A stretch of DNA of 59,793 nt from Saksenaea vasiformis B4078 (GCA_000697055.1 JNDT01001910.1:1-59793); one strand, 5' to 3'. Shown: positions 23,645 through 37,100, counted from the first letter of the stretch. Program-made: numbers and translations. The notes: a model not told the origin generated them from the letters alone.

Positions 23645-24459
23645 AGAAATAAAAGCATTGAGTTTCATTATGAACGAATAAATTATCATGCGACAATTAC
23701 AACTTCTATGTAAATGATTTGCTATCACACGACTGATCCTTGAGAACAAACTTAGCAATGAAGTTATCGGTAAAACATTTGCGCGGCCAGGTTCCGCAGC
23801 GCTTTGACCTCCTGGAACCACTATTGCACGTGGATGGCGTTGACATAACATTTCTGTTCATCACCGTAAAATGTTCTTCGCTTGCGTCTGTATGAGGAAG
23901 ACGTCATTGTTTTCTTCCAAAAAAAAAAAAAGAGAAGAACCACCACGTCAAACCGGTGCACACTGCCTTAAAAGATCTTGAACTTACTTTGGTGCACTTA
24001 AATAGGAGCAGATTCCGACCGGAACGTGAGTACCGTCATTAAACTTAGACACATGGTATTACTTGTCATGCGCCCAATGGCTTACCCCAGACAATACGTT
24101 CACAAATAGAGAGTCGAACTATTCCCGCTTTGTTTCAATGAGATTTTTATTTTACAAGTTTGGATCATCTGTCTTAATGTCATTGTGCATATAACCATAA
24201 CGCAACACATGGCTTAACTACAACTTATATCGAATTCATTTCAACATGATGTTACTTCAGAGTCGCACAAACCATGTAAAGTTTGCCAAGTGTTCCTTTC
24301 CTTTCTCTAAACTTCAGCGATCTCAACAAACCCGAAGGACTCAAAGCACATTGGGTCTGGTATAAGCTTAAGATGCCAACGCCAAACGGCCAAATCTACC
24401 GTGAATTTCCAATTGTTGGATGACTTTTGACGTTTTTGAGAAATCATATAATATGTTTT

Positions 24460-24700
24460 GTGAGAGATCGCGGTTGTGCTAGGGCTTCACTAGTATTTTT
24501 CCGGTCAAGGGTATAAAGCACCAACATGGCCAAGTCGGTTCGAGAACAACGGCCATGCAGTTTAAGCGGCGTACAGAAAATATGAATAATCAGGATATGT
24601 AATAAAAAGTTGACATTCGTACCGGGAATATTTGTACCAATGGAGTCAAAGAAAAAGAAAAGGAAAAAGAAGTGCTCCCTTTAAATATGCATCACTCTCC
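24460..24700 (+). repeat. dispersed repeat family DR, copy 2
   Basis: It shares CACCAACATGGCCAAG, a GTCGGTTCGAGA block, ATGAATAATCAGGATATG, TTGACATTCGTACC and GGAGTCAAAGAA with the other copies. It runs into a minisatellite on its right. A further fragment around 25836-25888 (ATCATAGGAAAAAT context) matches copy 3 near 33070-33112, implying that copy 2 continues beyond the pogo-like insertion. Confidence 0.6.
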
Positions 24701-24718
24701 GTTATCTGAGACATCCTT

Positions 24719-24906
24719 TCTGTGTGAGATAAAAGGGACCTATCTTCAACACGTCTTTTGCGTGAGACGACGGAATTCTGTTTCTGACACACCGTTTGTG
24801 TGAGTCAAATGGACCCGATCCCTGATTCATCCTTTGCAGGAGACGATGGCACCCTATCTTTCAACACGTCCTTTCCACGAGATAATGAGACCCTGTCTCT
24901 GACATA
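24719..24906 (+). repeat. 38-bp degenerate minisatellite
   Basis: About five tandem units of 38-39 bp are seen, each with a GTGTGAGA-like start, an ATGGGACCCTATCT-like middle and a GACACGTCCTTT-like end. The array is interrupted at 24907 by the pogo-like element and a further unit-like sequence resumes at 25704-25750 (GATAATGGGAACTTATC...TGACAC). Confidence 0.7.
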
Positions 24907-25703
24907 CAGTAGACCCTCTTTAAAGTCAAGCTCCGTTAGCGTAAACCCTCGCCTAGTTTCAATGATTTTGGAGTTTCCGTGAAAACGTATGAGGATTTTC
25001 AATTCCTAGCAAATCTCAAGATTTCAACGTTTTTGAAGGGTTGAAAAAAAATCGGGGGAGGGACTTAAATGGAAACTCAGTATAAAAATCATGCTGATTT
25101 GATAACCACTTTGGCATTTTATTCTTTAAAGAAATGGGAAGTAATCAACGATTGTGATTACTTTCCGAGATACTCCCTATGGAGATCATCGCGCAAATGC
25201 CGAAGCAGGTCCTTTGGTTCTTTATGGGTACTTTCATAAGGAAACAGATAACCCATTGACACTGAAGCTTCTCTTTTGGTACTCTCTGGGCCAAATATGC
25301 CTTGACAATGCAACAATTTGAGTCTTAACCTTCTTACATTCGTCGGGTTCGCTGGAATTGTCGATGTCTTCACCATCGAGAAGTCTGTGTTGTGCCAGCA
25401 ACTTGGGATAGTTTCCTTTTTCAACACATCTAACGCATTAACAATCCATTTTGTTTCCCTACGCTAGCTGGTCAAAGTGGACCTTCTGCTACATTTGTTT
25501 TGTAGATAAACGAACGTCTTGTACGATTTCTTTAACTATTCTTACCTCTGACTGAGATTCAAGGTGCGCCATCTAATAGCAACTGTGATGAAGGTCACAT
25601 CCCGACACTCCATTCATTTATCCAGACCCGCTTTATGTCAAGCCTCACGTATTGCCAACGTGTGAGCTGTTCCCGAGGCCTTGAGTTTAAAGGGGGTCTA
25701 CTG
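24907..25703 (-). mobile_element. pogo-like DNA transposon remnant, 797 bp
   Basis: Terminal inverted repeats of 18 bp, CAGTAGACCCTCTTTAAA at the left and the inverse of CAGTAGACCCCCTTTAAA at the right, differ at one position. The left flank is TA and the right flank is TG, so a TA duplication with one later change is likely. It contains a minus-strand transposase C-terminal remnant. At 797 bp it is too short for an intact pogo/Tigger element and is internally deleted. Confidence 0.7.
25158..25480 (-). pseudogene. pogo/Tigger-type DDE transposase C-terminal remnant
   Basis: On the minus strand the frame reads WIVNALDVLKKETIPSCWHN, which matches the signature that follows the DDE core in pogo/Tigger/jerky transposases (a Trp, then TI..CW.H.G). 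A stop lies just before it and no catalytic Asp region is recognisable, so it is a fragment. It sits inside the inverted repeats of the surrounding element, which supports the assignment. Confidence 0.55.
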
Positions 25704-25903
25704 TGTTTTCTGCGTTGGATAATGGGAACTTATCAGTGACACCAACGTAACATGGAAGAATATGACCCACAAATCATAGCGTTGGATGAACGTAGAAGTA
25801 CATAGTTCAAACCGCGAGAGTTCATATGGCAGTAACGCCAAATAACTTCAATTAGGAGCAAGATCATAGGAAAAATCCCGTGTTCTCCTTTACCACGATT
25901 GCC

Positions 25904-27110
25904 GCGGAGCCTTTATCGTGATGGACGTTCAAGTTGCACGAGGCACCAAGCCAGTCGATTACATTGTTGGAACGTAGCAGTAACACACAGAATTGCAGTG
26001 CATCACTCTCGCTAGGCCCAAGCGTGGCAATGATGCAGAACTGTCATGAAGAAAACGTAAATATAGTAGCAGGTCTGGCATGGAAAAGGAGAAACATGAG
26101 AAAAAGAACTCATCAAGGTGATACAAGATGAGTACAACGTCAAAAAGGAACGAAATACTTCTAGGATTCTTTATTTGTTTTACTTAGCTGCAGCAACTTC
26201 TTTTCCTGAAGATTTCTAAATCATTGTGATATCTGAGAATCATTGTAGGAGAATCAAGAGGATAATGCTGCGTACAGTTCTTTGTATGTAACAGGATACG
26301 GGCGGCTGGCGATACTGTGAAAGGTCTATAACTGCTATAGCGGTGAGAAGAAGTTGTTCTAGGCTGCGTTGTTCTTGCACGATAATGTCAAGGAAAAGGG
26401 ACGAGATGTTGTTTGATGAAATAAGAGAAGTAATGACAAGAAAGGAAACAAATGCGAAAGGAAGAGTAAACAGGTAAGCTCTATTTAGCGGGAAAAAACG
26501 GTGCAGTATCACGATGTTACCGCTTGCTGTATCCAGTATCAGTTGATTCCTGATGGATCATCGAAGAAGTACAGGGGAGAGGAATGAAGTAGACAGAGCC
26601 TGATACTTTCATTGAATCGCACCATTAATGCAACACTGCATGGCAAGTTAAGATGCTGAGTTGTAGAAGACCTTCCTTTTTGTTCAACAGCAAATACGTT
26701 TATTCACCCCTTTTTCTCCCATGCCAACGCTACTACCGTTTTTTTTTGTTTCTATCTGTTCTTTCCATTGACGGTCCAGCTTACTATAGCGCGATCCATT
26801 CGTATTGGATCCATCGGTGAGAGACATCGTACAGCGTTCTGTGGCAGAAGTATACGTGGGAGTCACCCTGACGACCTGCATTATCTGGACAAGGACGGAG
26901 ATTTCTTCCATTTCTGTACATGTTATACTTATATTGGCCTAGTAACTTGTCATGAGGCACCTTCACATTTCTTAGGGGGAAGCAGAGCCCATATCAATCT
27001 TTTTCTCATAAATACATTTACGAAGCATATAATGTAACTATCCCTTTCATGTGGGCCAACGATAACATAGATGTAAATCTACGTACATTCCCATATACAA
27101 GCCAAGTTAC
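25904..27110. other. intergenic spacer
   Basis: About 1.2 kb. Short minus-strand frames at 26240-26512 (hydrophobic) and 26684-26911 have no recognisable family. Upstream exons of the membrane protein below could lie near 27050-27110, but I could not define them. Confidence 0.4.
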
Positions 27111-27850
27111 ATGCAGATGCTATCCGTCTACAATAATACGGATCCCTCGAAATCTACGTATGAACTCCAGATTCGCATTAGCGACCTTGCGGATGAGTTG
27201 ACGGAGGCAGAGGGCGACTTCACGGCTTCAGCAGATCCTACCGCAGCGACATCAACACATCCTATCGCAATGACATCGATTGCTCCTACTGTTACAACGT
27301 CAACTCCTCCTATTAACAGCCTCTGATATCCATAGGCAGTTTGAGCACAAATCCAGTGATTTCGGATGGATCAATTGCAGGTTTAATTCTGGGCTGTGTA
27401 ACCACCGGCGGGCTGGTAAGGCTACATTCCCAGAAAAGAAAGATTAAACAATGAGTGCCTTCAGACGGTTGGGCTTTCTATTTTAATACGAAGACGATTA
27501 CAATCATCGCGACATGCTCTAGGCGCCATGAAAAAGAATGAAATTCGCGACATAGGAAAACATGATGGTGAATCTTCGAATAATCGTAAGTATTAGAGGT
27601 TTGACTATGTCGTTTGACTATGTCGGATTACTTGCATAAAGATTGCAACGAACCACAACGATCAAGTGAAGTAAGGGAACTGCAGCGATTAAACGAAGTG
27701 CCGCAGCACCAAACACCAAACGAAATTGGGCAGTTGCAACAACTGAATGAAGTCGAAAGTCAGACCTCAAGCGAATTCAACCTGCAACGGCCGAACTTGT
27801 GCGATAATGAAAGTGCCTCGTCTACTGCCTGCAATTCTTCCAATCAATGA
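27111..27850 (+). CDS. single-pass membrane protein with Gln/Asn-rich tail (partial or short)
   Basis: Four exons stay in frame: 27111-27298, 27340-27415, 27465-27585, 27642-27850. A Thr/Ser/Pro-rich juxtamembrane part is followed by GSIAGLILGCVTTGGL, continued by TVGLSILIRRR: a transmembrane helix with a basic stop-transfer. The cytoplasmic tail holds repeated LQRLNEV-type motifs. This architecture is common for fungal cell-surface proteins (Wsc, mucin or Kelch-type type I proteins). The ectodomain is missing or short; CATGCAG before 27117 looks like an acceptor, so the true start may lie upstream. The first intron (41 bp) is short and has a GTCAAC donor. Function unknown. Confidence 0.45.
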
Positions 27851-29408
27851 GATCATCTTCAAACAAGACCTGCATCTAGCGCAGTATCAGAATTGGTGAC
27901 TGTAGTATACGCGAAGCATTCACCTTGATCCTATGGAAAGACTATTGGATGACTTTATGCGCAGGTCGAAATACAGTATTCGAGCAATGACGACAAGACA
28001 CTCAAGATCATGATAAAGCATACGTGTTAGCCAATTTTTTTACGCTATCTTGATTAATGTGGGCCATGAGGACTCTGCAGTGGACAGATATGTCTTTGTT
28101 AACAAAGCTTGGGGTGTATCTCTATCGTTCGTCTAGATTTCGTCATTTGCAATTTATGCGGCGTTCATACACGTTAAGTTTGTTACGCGAAAGTAACTTA
28201 GTCCCTCCTTGGACAAACGGTTATTCAAGCAACATAGATGTTCATAGCGGTAAGACGTCTCAGCTGTATTCACTCGAACCAAAACCGAGTTTATCGGTCA
28301 GAAACGAGGGGTGTTAGGAGGCTCTTTTATATTTGGCATGTGCGACGCTGCTAGTTCTCAAAATACAATTCAAGTAACCTGAGGCAGTCCGGTGTCTAGC
28401 GGCTTTTATTGCTTATTATGTAGTGAGGTGTATGTGGAGACGCCGTCTCGCTTTTTCATCTTCTTTCTTTTCTTCTCTCTGTTCCTTTTTTTTCTGTGAG
28501 AAGTATATATTACTCAGAACCAAATCGGGTCGGGACGTGGAAATTTGTGCTAGATGACTAACCGAAAAGCAGCAAGACTTTTCCATGCAATAGGGTGGAA
28601 TACTTGTTGGGAACACTCCTGGAACGCAGAACCAAGAAAAAGAACAAAAGAAAATATATTTCATGCTAACCTTTTGATAGAGGTGAGTTATGGGGTGCAA
28701 GCTCTCTCCAACTTTACAGCTCAATGAGACCGTTTGTGGGACGCAGGACCACAAATCCCGTTGTCCCAATATACATCAAACTTTACTTGCAAGCCAATGC
28801 AAATCGTTTTATTCATCGATGCAGTCTGCTCGTTGAATGGCACAAATATCGATACAGAACCTATAATTGAATCAGACATTGGAAGTAACGAGCGTGCAAA
28901 AAAAAAAAAAAAAATTCTTAATTATCGTCTGATAAGCTGACCTAGTGTGCGAACGTTCCTGGTGTGTAAGCTGACTTGAATCTTTCAGGTCATTTTTTCC
29001 TATTGGTCAGATTCTAGAGAAACCTCCGCAAGTTGTGCAACAAACTGTACTACGATTTTTTGTCCCCGGGTTGAAAAGAGATGCCGATCGTTGGGATTCG
29101 TGGAATACGATGTGGAATGCAGAATGAAAACATGGTATCCTGCAGAGCATGCAACTATGTTCTTTTCTATTGTGGGGGTCCAAACAATAAGGCCTACCCA
29201 ATGCGGTTTAGTATCATATCATTTAAAGCTGCCTATCAAAAGTGCCCGCGATGGAAATATCCTCATTTGGATCAGAACTCTAATTTTCTGGCAAGATTCG
29301 ATTGCGAAAAGAATTTTTTTTACCCTGTTTCTCGGCTTTCTATCTTTACCGAAGCTTTCACAAGCGACACCGAATGGCCCATACATTGCCTTAATTTTGT
29401 AATTTGCC
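27851..29408. other. intergenic spacer
   Basis: About 1.56 kb. An open frame at 28057-28317 and two overlapping ones around 29081-29437 show no family resemblance. An A15 tract lies near 28899-28913. No gene is called. Confidence 0.45.
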
Positions 29409-30619
29409 ATGTTCCATTTCGATCGTCCATCTCGTAAGACAGTGATTGTCATCATTGCGCTCATGGTCGTCGTCATGACGATCTCGGTGAACGTCCTCAT
29501 CACCACTTCGCCGGGTGCTACAACCAACAGCAAAGTCTCGGCTGGATACCTGGAAACTCAAGAATTATCCGAGAACTTTAACACTACCGATGCATTTTAT
29601 TGTCCTTGCAAGGATAAAGAAGAAAATGAAGAAGTGACTGAACCGACCGAGCCACACGCAGAAGAACAACCGATGATAGTGCCAGAGTCATTTGCACCAC
29701 CACCTAAAGCTGTTCTGGACAAGATTAACGCAAACCTTCATGAAGGTCGAGTGCTGATTGTTGCTACAGCTAATTACGGCATGCGAAACCACGTTTATAA
29801 CTGGATCGAATCGTTAAAGCGCACGGGCGAGGAGAAATATTTAATATTCTGCCTAGACGAGCAACTTTACGACCATCTAGTAGCCGCAGGCTACGCTGCT
29901 CATGCTTCTCGTATACCCAATAGCTGGCTCCACCAGGATGTCGAGGCCGGCTTTGAGGAGTACTATTCGGTGAAATATCGGGTGATCACTGGCGCCAAGA
30001 CATGGGTTGTGCAGCAATTGTTATACCTCGATATCACAGTCTTTTTTTCCGATGTCGACATCGTGTGGATACGACCCCGATTACGCGAATTTGTGTACAC
30101 ATTTATAGATATCCGGTCCGAGACCCACGTTCTTTTCCAACAAGAAGGAGTGGACCAAAAAGTCGTCAACAGCGGGTTTTATATGATGCGACCGACCGAT
30201 AACATGAAACGACTACTGGCACATACAATTTATCTCCAAGATAATAATCCCGGTATGACTCAGCAGGGAGCCATGAATGCGGCGCTAGATCACATGGATA
30301 TGGATATTCGGACATCTTCAGTGGTGCTACTGGATATTTTGCATTTTCCAAACGGATTCGTATATTTTACACATAATTTGCCCAAGAAGCATGGCATTGA
30401 TCCATTTATTGTCCACGCAAATTATCTGGTAACACTTTCCGACCATCTCCCTTTATTCCTATTCTGGTGTGCTCACTTTCTTTCCCTCATTAGATTGGTG
30501 ACGATAAACGACAGAAACTTAAGGAACACAACCTTTGGTATTTGGACGACGATTGGTTGTCTAAGTTGGACAGTCAAGTGGAGAAGACCAAGAAAACAAA
30601 AGGCACGGACAATTCATAA
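29409..30619 (+). CDS. Golgi nucleotide-diphospho-sugar transferase (GT77-like)
   Basis: Predicted type II Golgi glycosyltransferase of the nucleotide-diphospho-sugar transferase family (alpha-galactosyl/xylosyl type). Exons 29409-30428 and 30494-30619 give 403 codons' worth of frame minus the intron, about 381 residues. A short basic cytosolic tail precedes a membrane anchor at about residues 11-31, then a Glu/Pro-rich stem. The catalytic domain shows LIVATANYGMRNHVYNW, the DxD metal-binding motif in FFSDVDIVW (about residue 213), QKVVNSGFYMMRPT and TQQGAMNAAL. The spliced C-terminus ends with a Lys-rich tail after HNLWYLDDDWLSK. The donor sugar and acceptor cannot be told from sequence. An AATAAA lies about 100 bases past the stop. 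Confidence 0.85.
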
Positions 30620-33600
30620 TTCTTATTTTACTTCTCCCTTTTCGTGTAAATATATATCTCTTAGCTCCCTTTACCTTTTTTATTCTAGCCCAGGATGGCC
30701 ATTACAACGCTACAACTAAAGAATAAAGGTTGGAAAATAACTATCGCCGTGACAAATTGTGTTTAGCCGAACAACCTACAGGAAGGACTAACGAAAAGAA
30801 GTATACTCAGCCATGGTAGGGTGGATCACTAGCAAAGCTTCCGCCAATCAAATGGATTCTGAGTTTTTCGATCGGAGATACACCAGACATGGTGTGAGAG
30901 AGCAGCGATTGTGCTTGGCATCCCAAACGTCTGCAATTTTCGCATCAACTCGAGTACTTGCTCTTTACTCTGCGGTGGATGCTCTTAATATTTCAAAACT
31001 AATTATCCTTCACTGCTGACAATCAAGTTTCTACTGTTGGTGACAAAGGTCGACCTAACCTACATGCGTGCCACACCGATCCCAAGCACCAACCGCGTTG
31101 ATCATTATCAGTACGAAGTATGCTTTAATGAAATTGCAGTCATTTATTTTCAGCTGAATCGATGTTAAACGCACCAGAACTACAATGGATGGCTGGTTGA
31201 ACCGAGTTGTTGCTTGAGAATCTTATTCGCTTTGGCAAATAAAACAAACTTTGCATTGGCTTCAGGTGAACTTTGCTCGAAATTACGCACTTTTCCGCAT
31301 CAATTCAAGACGTGATTCTCCGTCTAAAGAAGACGTTTTTGCTTATGCAATAACGTATCATACTGTACACTTTCTCCTGAGTCAAACTCTGATTTACAAA
31401 TTTTCCAGAATGAATGAATGACTTGTTGCATACATCTTTAGAGTCCACTTTCGTCAGCGGCATCGGTAGGATTTTCAAGTAGGAAATGCTCTTTGATCAG
31501 TTTCTTCGCCAGTGGTTGAATGTTGGGCAAGCGTCTATATCATCAATAACATCCTCCACCTGTCACGATATGGCCGACTGCAACTTTGAAGTCAACTTGC
31601 CTACGAAGGGCCTAGAGCTAATCTAACTTAGGCTTTTGACAGATGCTACAAAGGCCAACGCTGGCGAAAGCTTCTGAAGCGGCTATCTTTAAAGCAAAGG
31701 ATAACTACATAAAGTAGTATCAAGTCGTTCAAGCTAAACTTCTATTACTGCCGACTTTATCTTGCTTATGCACGGAAAATGAGCTGTGCAGTAGATCCTG
31801 TTATCTTTTATGCGTGCAGTCTCATTTACTTGCATGGATCTGTGAGTGATTTTTGGTGAACAGGGGTCGTAGTAAGGCATTGTGAAGATTGTGCATATCA
31901 CTCGTTTTGATATGGTCGTCACTGTCATTCAGATGCAACTGGTGGACTTTTTGGGATTCTATGCTTCAAAATTTTTCCATTCCTTTAGCAAAAAAGAATT
32001 TTTCGAAACTGGGGCAACATGCGTTATGTTGTTTATTAAACTTCATGAACATGGAAGGCAGATATGACTTGCAGACGCGTTTCATGATTCAATGTATCCC
32101 TTTTGCAGTTATGATGCATGCCGACCTTTGTGGAAAGATGTGTAGACATATAGATCTCAATATGAGCCAAATATGTCAGCATATGTCGTAATTTATCAAC
32201 GGCGTCAACCGTGAATTGGGATTTGCACACGTAGTGTTTATTGAATTGTTTTTGACGCTATCCTAAGTAAATATTTCGTCTCTGAGGAATCAACTTTGCG
32301 CTAAAGAAGAATTGAATATGCGGTCATTAGTACATCAATTTTACCTCAGAAGATTAATCAACTTACATTGAACTTGGTCTCCCCAGTGAACGCAAAATTT
32401 ACTCGAGCAGCATAAAAAGTAACTCACGGTTAGTACTTGAATGATGCTTTGATATCTTTTACTCAATCCCGCACCAAAGCGGTGGGACGGGTGGAGGGAC
32501 GTGGTCGGCATCCGGGAGTGGCCGATTGTAACGGTCTGCAGAGCGTTTGAAACGATCCAACGTCTGGCGATATATCAAGAAACACTGAGCGATCCTGAGT
32601 GTGTGACAATATCCACTTACTCAAGTGAAGGGCAAAAAGCACCAACACGGGCAAGACGGTTCGGGATAGAGGCTATGCATCTTGAATAACAGAACAAAAC
32701 ATGAACAATCTTGTAGGTGTAACGAATTGACATCCTTACCTGTGACATTAAGAAGAACTGAGTCGAAGAATACATAAAAGATTCATGCGTCTCTTTAAAT
32801 ACGGATTATTCTGATATAAACTCATCGTGAAACGCTTCCATGTCTTGTGATAAGGCATAGGAAAACCTGTCACTGATGCAAATGAATCAACTCAACGTCA
32901 AAAGGATGTCTTCCTTCGGTGGGACATTTCCCCTTTAAGACGTTTTTACGCTTTGCAGCAGGATACCGAGAAATCCATCACTGTAAACTCCAGTTATCCA
33001 TGCGTGAATTGTTCACTGCATGAACGCGAAAATATCCCCTCCAAAACGCGGACTTCATCTGGAAATAACGCCGAATAATTTCGAATAGACGCAAAATCAT
33101 AGGAAAAATTCTGTAAGTTGGCGTGTATGCATACAGAAATATGCGTATCAGCATATAAGTGTATGAACCGTTACAACAAAGGGTAAAGAAAAACGGAGGG
33201 AAAATTTCCAGGAGGCACAAGTATAATAGTCGTGAAATGCGTTATTGGTGTTGGCGCATCCGCTCAGATCATTCGATGGTGCGTTCAGGAGATCGCCATT
33301 GTTTTTTACTTTCCGCAGATGGCAAAGCGGACCTTAATTATTAAGACTTTCTATGAGCCGATTCTATGGCATATACTTAGAAATTTCTAGGGCCAGGGAT
33401 AATAATAATGAATATACCAGGGGCCAGAGGATCATTCTTCTGTAGAGAAATGAAAGGTTTCTTTATATATCTGTGCGCGTGCAGGTTAAACAGATTTTAT
33501 GGCTCTATTCAAAGAAAGCTGCGTCAAAACCTTACTGCCCCAATATGATTCGACTTGTGATACATTCTAGGTTTTCATTCGAGCAGCGGCATCCAAATGC

Positions 33601-34193
33601 AATGTCAAATGTCGCGCGAGTCGAAAACTCTTTGTCCTACTGTTGTGTGACTTTATTGGTATTCCGGATGTGATACTATGTTTCACATTCATTACAACGA
33701 TTTTTGTCACGACAACAAAAAAGAGGTCGGTGGCAACCTTGTAAAATGAAAGCGTCAATAATGCATTGTTCATTGTTTTAGTTGAATAAAAACGAAAGAA
33801 ATCAGCTGAGCTATCTTGCCCCCGAATGTAATCCCTGCTAGTCACATTTTCTCCTTTTCTGAAGCGCGTTACTTCGCATAATTCTTTATGAAAGCATACG
33901 TAGTAATGTCAGTATGGTGTTTCAACAACGTGCATATATGAAACAAACAAAAAAGAGTGTGAGAAAGAAGTAGGGTAGTTAGTGTAACTAGCTTATTGTT
34001 TGTCGGTGAGGAGAACGAAAAAGGAGATGTAACGATTTGAAAGAACGATACGTGCATTGGCCTGCAACTTTTCTGAGGATTACCCAGCCCCTATTTTCAA
34101 CTGATGGGACAGGCCCTCTTCAAGTTTTTCTTTTTTCTTAGCCCTCTTTCGTTCGTTTGACTCAGCTCCTTTCCTCTCCTTTTCTTTTTATAC
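30620..34193. other. 3.6-kb gene-poor region with dispersed repeat copy 3
   Basis: No confident gene on either strand. It holds DR copy 3 and a short direct repeat of GGGCCAG near 33390-33430. Sequence around 30889-30925 (GAGAGCAGCGATTGTGCT) resembles 24467-24490, perhaps another DR edge fragment. The last 60 bases before the Arf GEF are pyrimidine-rich. Confidence 0.5.
32560..33120 (+). repeat. dispersed repeat family DR, copy 3
   Basis: Shared blocks with other copies: GTCTGGCGA...GAGCGA and GTGTGACAATATCCACTTA (with copy 4), AGCACCAACACGGGCAAG, GACGGTTCGGGATAGAGG, TTGACATCCTTACC, GAGTCGAAGAA, AAATCCATCACTG, and CAAAATCATAGGAAAAAT (with the right part of copy 2). It is the most complete link between the separate fragments. 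Confidence 0.6.
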
Positions 34194-37100
34194 ATGAGCG
34201 ACATTCGACAATCTTCTACTTCTAACGTTGATCAGACATGCCCCAGCCACGACACGACTCATTCACCTCAAAGTCGAAGAGCTTCTAATCCCCAACCTTC
34301 ACCCTATTACTGCTCTATCAACGCAAATAGACCGCGTTCAGGTTCCTGGTCAGCTGCGTATCATGGATCAAAGTCGAAGAGTTTCTTGTCCAAATTGATG
34401 CAAAAACGGCCTAGTACATTGGATAATCGCCTAGGAAACTCACCATCCAACTATTCCATATCTAAAGCTACCTCATCTCCTACTACCACGCAGCATCGAA
34501 AACGTCCGCCATTCCCTGCAGACATGGCTCCACCATTTATTGATACGCACCACTCAACTCCTCATCCGTCATTAACCAAACACGACGTATATGCACATAC
34601 AAGACGCTTACAACCCCTAGTGACAAAGAAAAAGGTAATCAACCAGCAGACTTTTTTTTCAGAGGCCTTGTTTTTAATCGGTACATAGAAAACGAGCAGG
34701 ACCCTGGGGCGATTCTTTAAGATGCTCGGAAAGGTGACAATAAGTGTGACATGCTTTTCTCCTTAACTGTTAAAAATAGGCATCAAATCAGACCGGAACA
34801 AATATTGGTGAGGAGCCCGTACAGGGTCGTATGGTTTCCGCTTTCCAAAAAACTCGATACAGCAGTGATGGTAGGTAACCTTGGGTATACCAAAATCTCC
34901 GTAACGTTTTGCGGGGAAAATGAACTGGTGAAACTAAGAAAACTTAAAAGAAGACTCACGAGCAGGCACCATATCTGCGACGGATGATTTTCAACTCGAA
35001 TATCGGAAATCAAACGAAACTCTAAAAGTTCAATCTATGCGCCGTTCGCTTTCATTTGATTCGCATCGACGTCCATTAAGTTCTTTAACCAATTCCGAGT
35101 TACCTTCGTCGTTAATCCGGAGATCTTACCCTCCACGTGCGGATAATGCCGTTCCTGAGAGCGGTGGTACAGCCGTCGGAGCAGGAAACAATAAGGAGAA
35201 CTATCCAGACACCGACGACGATAAACAAGAAGGCGAAGATATTGAAGATGAGGAAATCTACGATGGCGAAGAAGAAGAGGAAGAAGACCTTGAGGAGGAG
35301 GAATACGAAGAAGATGAGGGCTTGGAACAAAGGGATTTATTTCCAGATTCATCCATAAATCCTAAAGAAGCCCAAGAAAGTAGCATCGCAGGTGAAAACC
35401 TATCTAAGCGACTTAGTGGAGGACATTACGGTTCAGCAGGTGGACTTATCATGAGCACATTACCGTTGCTCATCCAACAACCAGAAGTCAATGACCATGT
35501 ACGCCAGCAGGCTGGTTGGTCACACAACATGCCAGGAAGTACTGGCTGCACTGAAGTCAGTGAGTCTGACTCCGTCGTTCTGGTTACACCGCCTACAGGA
35601 GAACAGGCGCCTTTCGAAGTTGCTGATGATCGTGGCGAAATGATTACGCATTCGAATAAACCGTCACTTACTCCTGATCAATCACTATCAGTTGTAGTGG
35701 AGGAAGAAGAGAGTGATGCTGCAAGCTACGCAAAACGAATCTGGGAAGAGGATGAAACAGTGTACGCCGACCTAGGCCATGTGGCAGAGTGGATAGGCGA
35801 TGGGTAGGAAATTCACCTCTGCTCTTTATTACTTTGCTGACAATAACAAATAGAAAGCCTTTCAGTAGGGATATATTAATAGCGTATATGTCCTATTTCG
35901 ATTTTTCGCGAATGAAACTCGACGATGCCTTCAGGTAAAGTCATGTTTTTTTTGTTGACAGTGATAGAATTCAGCCTTTTTAATTAGAAAACTATGCGGA
36001 AAGCTCCATTTAAAGGCAGAAGCACAACAAATAGATCGAATACTCGAGAGATTTGCCATTCGATATTGGGAATGTAATCCTGATAGTATATATGGCAGTA
36101 CCGGTACGTTCTGTTATAAACACGCTACGTATCTCTAAAACGGCTGTTGTCAAGATGTTATCCATGCCATTGTATATTCCATGTTACTGTTAAACACAGA
36201 TCTTCACGTAGCACAGGGAGAACGGAAAAAAATGTCGCGGTCTGCCTTCGTGAGGAACACGATGAACGCTGTTCGAGCTCAATATAACAACGACTCGTTT
36301 GTGGACGATTACCTTTTGACAGACGATCAAAAGATGAGCAGTATCACGTTTCAATCAGTTGATAGAGGTTATAGCCATGAATTGAAGCGTACACCGAGTT
36401 CCAGAAGCAGCTGCAGTACTCAGAGTTGTCGATTACCTGCTCTGTCTCTTGACCTATCCGCACCATCCGTGTATTCCTATCGAAGCAAGTCATGGCACCA
36501 GGAAATCGAGACGTCATTGAAGGTAAAAAGAATCCTTCTCAGTTAAGAGTTTGGTTGTTGAACCGTTTGTAGCAAATCTACACGTCGATTCGTGCACGTC
36601 AAATTCTTCATCCCCCTCCAAAAAATGATATTGCTACATCCCAACATGTGAGACGACGAAGTCTTCAGATTACTGGAAGCCGTATGGGTGCTTTCAAGCG
36701 CAACGTCGGCACGATGATATGGAAAGCTGCTAGGGATAGCATATTCATGAGCGAAGTGCCAGAGGTACTGAAAACGTAAAAAGTCATCTCATGTAATAAT
36801 GCTGATAATTTTAGTTTGATCCTATTGGATCTACATCAATACCGACAAGTCCGAAGTCGACAACGTCTTCTGGTCTTCATCAACGCCGCCGGTCGGTATC
36901 CTCATTCAAATCCAGTTTTTCCCATGGTTCTCAAATGACACACACAAATTCGACAAATACTTGCCAGTTCCCTACAACTCCGCTTCCACATCAAACTGAA
37001 ACACCAGCAGCGTTTACGAGCGGGGCACCCTACTATAAGGAAGGACTTATTGTACGAAAACACCTTTTAGAACGTGCCAACCAAAAAGCCAAGCATCGCG

